Position numbers and translations under genes: made by a program. DNA of 64,000 nt from Cellulomonas sp. HZM (GTDB taxonomy: Bacteria; Actinomycetota; Actinomycetes; Actinomycetales; Cellulomonadaceae). The stretch spans positions 62,001 through 126,000 of the forward strand of contig NZ_JEOE01000007.1 in the NCBI RefSeq assembly GCF_000708885.1. Direction: 5' to 3'. Numbering within the stretch: the first letter of the stretch is position 1; every line of letters begins with the position of its first letter. Below, in pieces: positions 60,843-64,000 of the stretch. The notes beneath the pieces are model-generated. The model did not search any database and had not been told where the DNA came from. It worked only from the letters and a program-made list of their open reading frames with translations.

Positions 60843-62312
60843 TCAGTCCACCCCCACGACGACGAGCGGCCCCCGCCCGGTCGGGCCGACGAACGCGACC
60901 TCGCGGTCGCCCGCGGCCGCCAGGACCCGCGCTCGCATGTCGTCGTCGAACGCCTCGCGGTGCAGCACGGTCAGGCTCTCGCCGCCGTCGATGCCGTCGA
61001 TGCCTGCGACGGCGTCGGCGACGACGTCCACGCCGGCGTCGCCCACCGACGCCACGACCCGCAGACGCGTCAGCGCGTCCCGCGCTCCCGCCGCGGGGTC
61101 CGCGCTCGAGACCGACGCGAGCGTCGCGACCACCGCCTCGAGCTCCCCGCGCGCCGGGGCGACGCGCACGCCGTCACCGTGCACGGCGGCGACCTCGGCG
61201 AGCACCGCGTCGTCGACGGCGTCACCCGGCACCAGGAGCACGCGTGCACCGCCCGCGTCCGCGACCGCTCGCGCGACGTGCTCGGCCCGCAGCGGTTCCT
61301 CGGGGCACGCGACGAGGGCCACGGCACCGGTCGCGGCGTACCAGGCCGCGAGCGCGGGCGCCCGGGTGCACACGACGACGCCCCACGCGGGCTCGTCGGC
61401 CGACTGGCCGTGCCCGCCCTCGACGAGCCGCACGACCGCCTGCTCGCGGCGTCCGACCACGCACGCCGCGATCGCTGCGGCCGGGTCGTCGGTGTGCACG
61501 TGCACGTGCAGCCAGTCCCGGTCGCCGACCACGGCGACGGAGTCGCCCACGGCGCCGAGCGCCGACCGCAGCGGACCCGCGACCTCGGCGTCCTGCGGCA
61601 CGCGGACCAGCAGCATGACCTCGTACGCGCCGCCGTCGCCGTGCTGGACCGTCTGCTCCTCGAAGCCCACGGCGGGCAACCAGCCCAGGCCCGGATGCCG
61701 GCCCGCGACCGCGCCCGCGAGCGCGTCGAGCACGACGAGCAGCGCGCACGCGCCTGCGTCGAGCACGCCTGAGCGACGCAGCACCGGGTGCCGTGAGCTG
61801 ATGTCGCCGAGCGACGCGCGCGCGTCGTCGAGCACCTGCGCGAGCAGTGCAGGCAGCGGAGCGGACGCAGCCGCCGCCTCCGCCGCGGCGTCCGCGACCG
61901 CGTCGGCGAGCGTCAGGACGGTTCCCTCCTGCGGGTCGGCCATCGCCTGGCGGGCCGCACGGGCCGCGGAGCCGAGCGCCGCGGCGACCTGCGTCGCGTC
62001 CGCGGCGGCCCCGACCCGGCGCGCGAAGCCCGCGACGTACTGGCTCACGATGACGCCCGAGTTGCCGCGAGCCGAGCGCAGGCAGCCGCGCGCGAACGCG
62101 GCGAGCACGGCGTCCGCGCCCGGGCCGGGACGAGCGTCGTCGACCGCCCGCGCCCCGCCGGCCACGGTCAGCAGGACGTTGGTGCCCGTGTCCGAGTCCG
62201 GTACGGGGAAGACGTTCACGGCGTCGATGCGCTCACGCGCCCGGGAGAGCGCGTCGTGCGCCCCCGCTACCCAGGCGCGTGCGACGGCGTCGTCGAGCAC
62301 GATCCCGCCCAC
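60843..62312 (-). CDS. DAK2-domain protein (FakA/YloV-like)
   Basis: A 489-residue protein. The DAK2 domain (about 10-195) contains the nucleotide and Mg-binding DAVNVFPVPDSDTGTN and ARGNSGVIVSQY. The middle and C-terminal parts match DAK1-like/EDD-type segments (VHVHTDDPAAAI, GRGPLVVVGVD). The family includes fatty-acid kinase FakA, which needs a FakB partner. None lies here. GTG at 62312 is chosen because GAGG lies 8 bases upstream. It is oriented away from rpmB. Confidence 0.9.
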   Translation of the reverse strand: MGGIVLDDAVARAWVAGAHDALSRARERIDAVNVFPVPDSDTGTNVLLTVAGGARAVDDARPGPGADAVLAAFARGCLRSARGNSGVIVSQYVAGFARRVGAAADATQVAAALGSAARAARQAMADPQEGTVLTLADAVADAAAEAAAASAPLPALLAQVLDDARASLGDISSRHPVLRRSGVLDAGACALLVVLDALAGAVAGRHPGLGWLPAVGFEEQTVQHGDGGAYEVMLLVRVPQDAEVAGPLRSALGAVGDSVAVVGDRDWLHVHVHTDDPAAAIAACVVGRREQAVVRLVEGGHGQSADEPAWGVVVCTRAPALAAWYAATGAVALVACPEEPLRAEHVARAVADAGGARVLLVPGDAVDDAVLAEVAAVHGDGVRVAPARGELEAVVATLASVSSADPAAGARDALTRLRVVASVGDAGVDVVADAVAGIDGIDGGESLTVLHREAFDDDMRARVLAAAGDREVAFVGPTGRGPLVVVGVD

Positions 62313-62414
62313 ACGCACCACCTCAGCCCTCTCGCGCGGATCCGCAGACCGGACCCGCGCACGACACCCGGACGTCCGTCCGCCGGAGGACACCCTGCCT
62401 CATCCCCCTGACAT

Positions 62415-62443
62415 TTGGGCGACGCGGACCGATGGGCTAATCT
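62415..62443 (+). promoter_or_regulatory. rpmB promoter
   Basis: TTGGGC (62415-62420), 17-base spacer, TAATCT (62438-62443). It predicts a leader of about 150 bases ahead of rpmB, in which no further feature is clear. Confidence 0.55.
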
Positions 62444-62601
62444 TGACCGGTTGCCCGGAGGCTTTCGGGCACCTCGCGGCGCTCGCAGGGCGCGCGCCGC
62501 CCCTTCAGCTTCGCCGCCCCCGCGGCGGCGTTCGACCGTGACTTGCCAAGCAAGCTCCGGGACCTGTCACGGTCCCGGACCGATGAACACAGGAGAAGAT
62601 C

Positions 62602-62793
62602 GTGGCTGCCAACTGCGACGTCTGCGCCAAGGGCCCGAGCTTCGGGCACAGCATCTCGCACTCGCACGTGCGCACGAAGCGCCGCTGGAACCCGAACATC
62701 CAGCGCGTCCGCGCGGTCGTCGCGGGCACCCCGAAGCGCCTCAACGTCTGCACCTCGTGCCTCAAGGCCGGCAAGGTGCAGCGCGCCGTCTGA
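62602..62793 (+). CDS. rpmB: 50S ribosomal protein L28
   Basis: A 63-residue protein of the zinc-binding form: CDVC near the start and CTSC near the end, with GHSISHSHVRTKRRWNPNIQ between. GTG start at 62602 follows AGGAGA. It is divergent from the DAK2-recG operon, a conserved arrangement, and is followed by a strong terminator. Confidence 0.98.
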   Translation: MAANCDVCAKGPSFGHSISHSHVRTKRRWNPNIQRVRAVVAGTPKRLNVCTSCLKAGKVQRAV

Positions 62794-62830
62794 GACGAGC
62801 GCATCCCGGCCCCGTCGAGGGGTCGTGACG

Positions 62831-62862
62831 GAAGGCCCGCAAGGTTCACCTTGCGGGCCTTC
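62831..62862 (+). terminator. terminator after rpmB
   Basis: GAAGGCCCGCAAGG (62831-62844) and CCTTGCGGGCCTTC (62849-62862) form a perfect 14-bp stem with loop TTCA, 37 bases after the rpmB stop. Confidence 0.88.
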
Positions 62863-62894
62863 GTCGTGCCTGCACGATGTGGCAGGGTGAGGCC

Positions 62895-63419
62895 ATGACC
62901 GAGCAGCTCGACGACGTGTCGATCCGGACCGCCACCGCCGCCGACGCCGCCGCGATCGCGGCCGTGCACGTCCGGTCGTGGCAGGAGGCGTACGCGGGCA
63001 TCGTCCCGGCCGACTACCTCGACAGCCTCGACGCCGCGGCACGGACCGAGAAGTGGGCGGGCTACCTCGAGCGGGGCCCGCAGGACGGGGTCCGTACCTG
63101 GGTCGCGCTGGCGTCCGAGCGCGTGCTGGGCTTTGCCTCCGTCGGTCCCAGCCGCGACGAGGACGCGTCGCGCGGCGACCGCGAGGTCTACTCGATCTAC
63201 CTCGATCCCGGCACGTGGGGCCACGGCGTCGCGCGCGACCTCATGCGCACGGTCGTCGCGGAGGTCGGCGACAAGACGCGCATCACGCTGTGGGTCCTGG
63301 CGGACAACGAGCGCGCGCGGCACTTCTATCGTCGGCACGGTTTCCAGGCGGACGGTGTCGAGCGCATCGACGAGGTGGGCGGCGCCGACCTGCTCGAGGT
63401 GCGCTACCGGCGCAACTGA
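62895..63419 (+). CDS. GNAT-family N-acetyltransferase
   Basis: A 174-residue enzyme. AAIAAVHVRSWQEAYAGIVP is the typical start of this GNAT group. The acetyl-CoA site is read as SIYLDPGTWGHGVARDLMR, and LADNERARHFYRRHGF is the conserved end. The Q/RxxGxG/A loop is present as the degenerate GTWGHGVA. ATG at 62895 follows GGGTGAGG. Substrate unknown. Confidence 0.9.
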   Translation: MTEQLDDVSIRTATAADAAAIAAVHVRSWQEAYAGIVPADYLDSLDAAARTEKWAGYLERGPQDGVRTWVALASERVLGFASVGPSRDEDASRGDREVYSIYLDPGTWGHGVARDLMRTVVAEVGDKTRITLWVLADNERARHFYRRHGFQADGVERIDEVGGADLLEVRYRRN

Positions 63420-63468
63420 CGGCCTCGACGACGGCCGTACCCGCGGGCCTGACGACGGCCGTACCCGC

Positions 63469-64000
63469 TCACCGGCCGAAGTGGTCCCAGCCGCGCGGCC
63501 CGTCCCACGACCGCCCGTGCACCAGTACACCGGGTTCGCCCGCACGAACGCTCCCGACGACGCGGAACCCGGGGGGAAGCTGTGCGGCCTGCGGGAACGT
63601 GGCGAGCAGACCGTGGTCCTCTCCCCCGGCGAGCAGCCATGCGTCCGCGTCGACGCCGAACCGCCGCGCCGCGGGATCGAGCACCGCGCGGTCCTCGTCG
63701 AACGTCGACGTGAGGTCGAGCACCACCCCGCTCGCTCGTGCGAGGCGTCCCGCGTCGCGCACGAGCCCGTCCGAGACGTCGAGCATCGCGGTCGCACCCG
63801 CGAGCGCCGCCAGCGCGCCGGCCTCGACGGGCACGGTCGGTGCGAGGTAGGCATCCACGAGCGCTGGAGCGACGTCGCGAGCGCCTGCCTCCAGCAGCGC
63901 CAGACCTGCGGCGGACCACCCTCGCGCACCCGCGTGCGCGAGCACGTCGCCCGGCCGGGCGCCCGAGCGCAGCACCGGGGCGCGTCCCTCGAGGTCCCCG
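63469..64000 (-). CDS. thiL: thiamine-monophosphate kinase, 3' part
   Basis: The visible 176 C-terminal residues include AMLDVSDGLVRDAGRLA (metal and substrate binding), LLAGGEDHGLLATFP and a Val/Gly-rich end, all typical of ThiL of the PurM/AIR-synthase fold, which makes thiamine diphosphate. The 5' part lies beyond the window edge. A 17-base direct repeat with a 25-base period spans the stop and the gap before the GNAT gene. Confidence 0.92.
   Translation of the reverse strand, partial: GDLEGRAPVLRSGARPGDVLAHAGARGWSAAGLALLEAGARDVAPALVDAYLAPTVPVEAGALAALAGATAMLDVSDGLVRDAGRLARASGVVLDLTSTFDEDRAVLDPAARRFGVDADAWLLAGGEDHGLLATFPQAAQLPPGFRVVGSVRAGEPGVLVHGRSWDGPRGWDHFGR

Overview
The window is a 64 kb stretch of very GC-rich chromosome from an actinobacterium. 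The gene order rnc-mutM, the Cys-rich forms of L28 and L32, a SepIVA-like DivIVA protein, a SAM-IV type riboswitch, frequent GTG starts and GTGA overlaps all fit Actinomycetota. A Cellulomonas-like member of the Micrococcales is likely (inference from gene content, not a database match). There are no insertion sequences, prophage genes, CRISPR arrays or rRNA genes.

Layout. 1-13.4 kb: accessory and metabolic genes. These are the tail of a GNAT acetyltransferase, a lipoprotein with CWB2-like repeats, a two-domain VOC enzyme behind a palindromic operator, a CYTH protein, a DEAD-box helicase, an ArsR/MFS pair, a decayed Nudix fragment, PEP carboxylase, an alpha/beta hydrolase with an apparent non-canonical start, a secreted protein and a KefB-like antiporter. 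13.5-22 kb: a two-component system and a 2107-residue secreted GH92 mannosidase with many accessory modules. 22.1-27.2 kb: tRNA-Ala(GGC), then (minus strand) proA, a 51-residue membrane protein, nadD, a Pro/Ala-rich membrane protein, rsfS and a histidine phosphatase.

27.2-34.9 kb is an island that separates proA from proB. Rhodanese and M20 amidohydrolase genes lie on one strand. A dipeptide-type ABC importer with its binding protein lies on the other. The two arms start from near-identical divergent promoters. The importer arm has a SAM-IV type riboswitch, a translated leader ORF, and a Met-Thr-Ala-Cys-Cys mini-ORF before the binding protein. Together these suggest a sulfur-compound scavenging unit sensing SAM and perhaps cysteine.

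35-42.1 kb: proB, obgE, rpmA, rplU and RNase E. 42.6-51 kb: cydABDC fused operonically to a DosS-like GAF histidine kinase, with a DosR-like regulator convergent to it and a DosR-box-like palindrome upstream of cydA, suggesting an oxygen/redox-controlled bd oxidase unit. 51-56.2 kb: 2-hydroxyacid dehydrogenase, mutM, rnc, rpmF, a DUF177 gene with an apparent one-base frameshift, SepIVA-like protein, coaD and rsmD. 56.2-62.3 kb: a two-gene ABC transporter, recG and a DAK2 protein. The window ends with rpmB, a GNAT enzyme and the 3' part of thiL.
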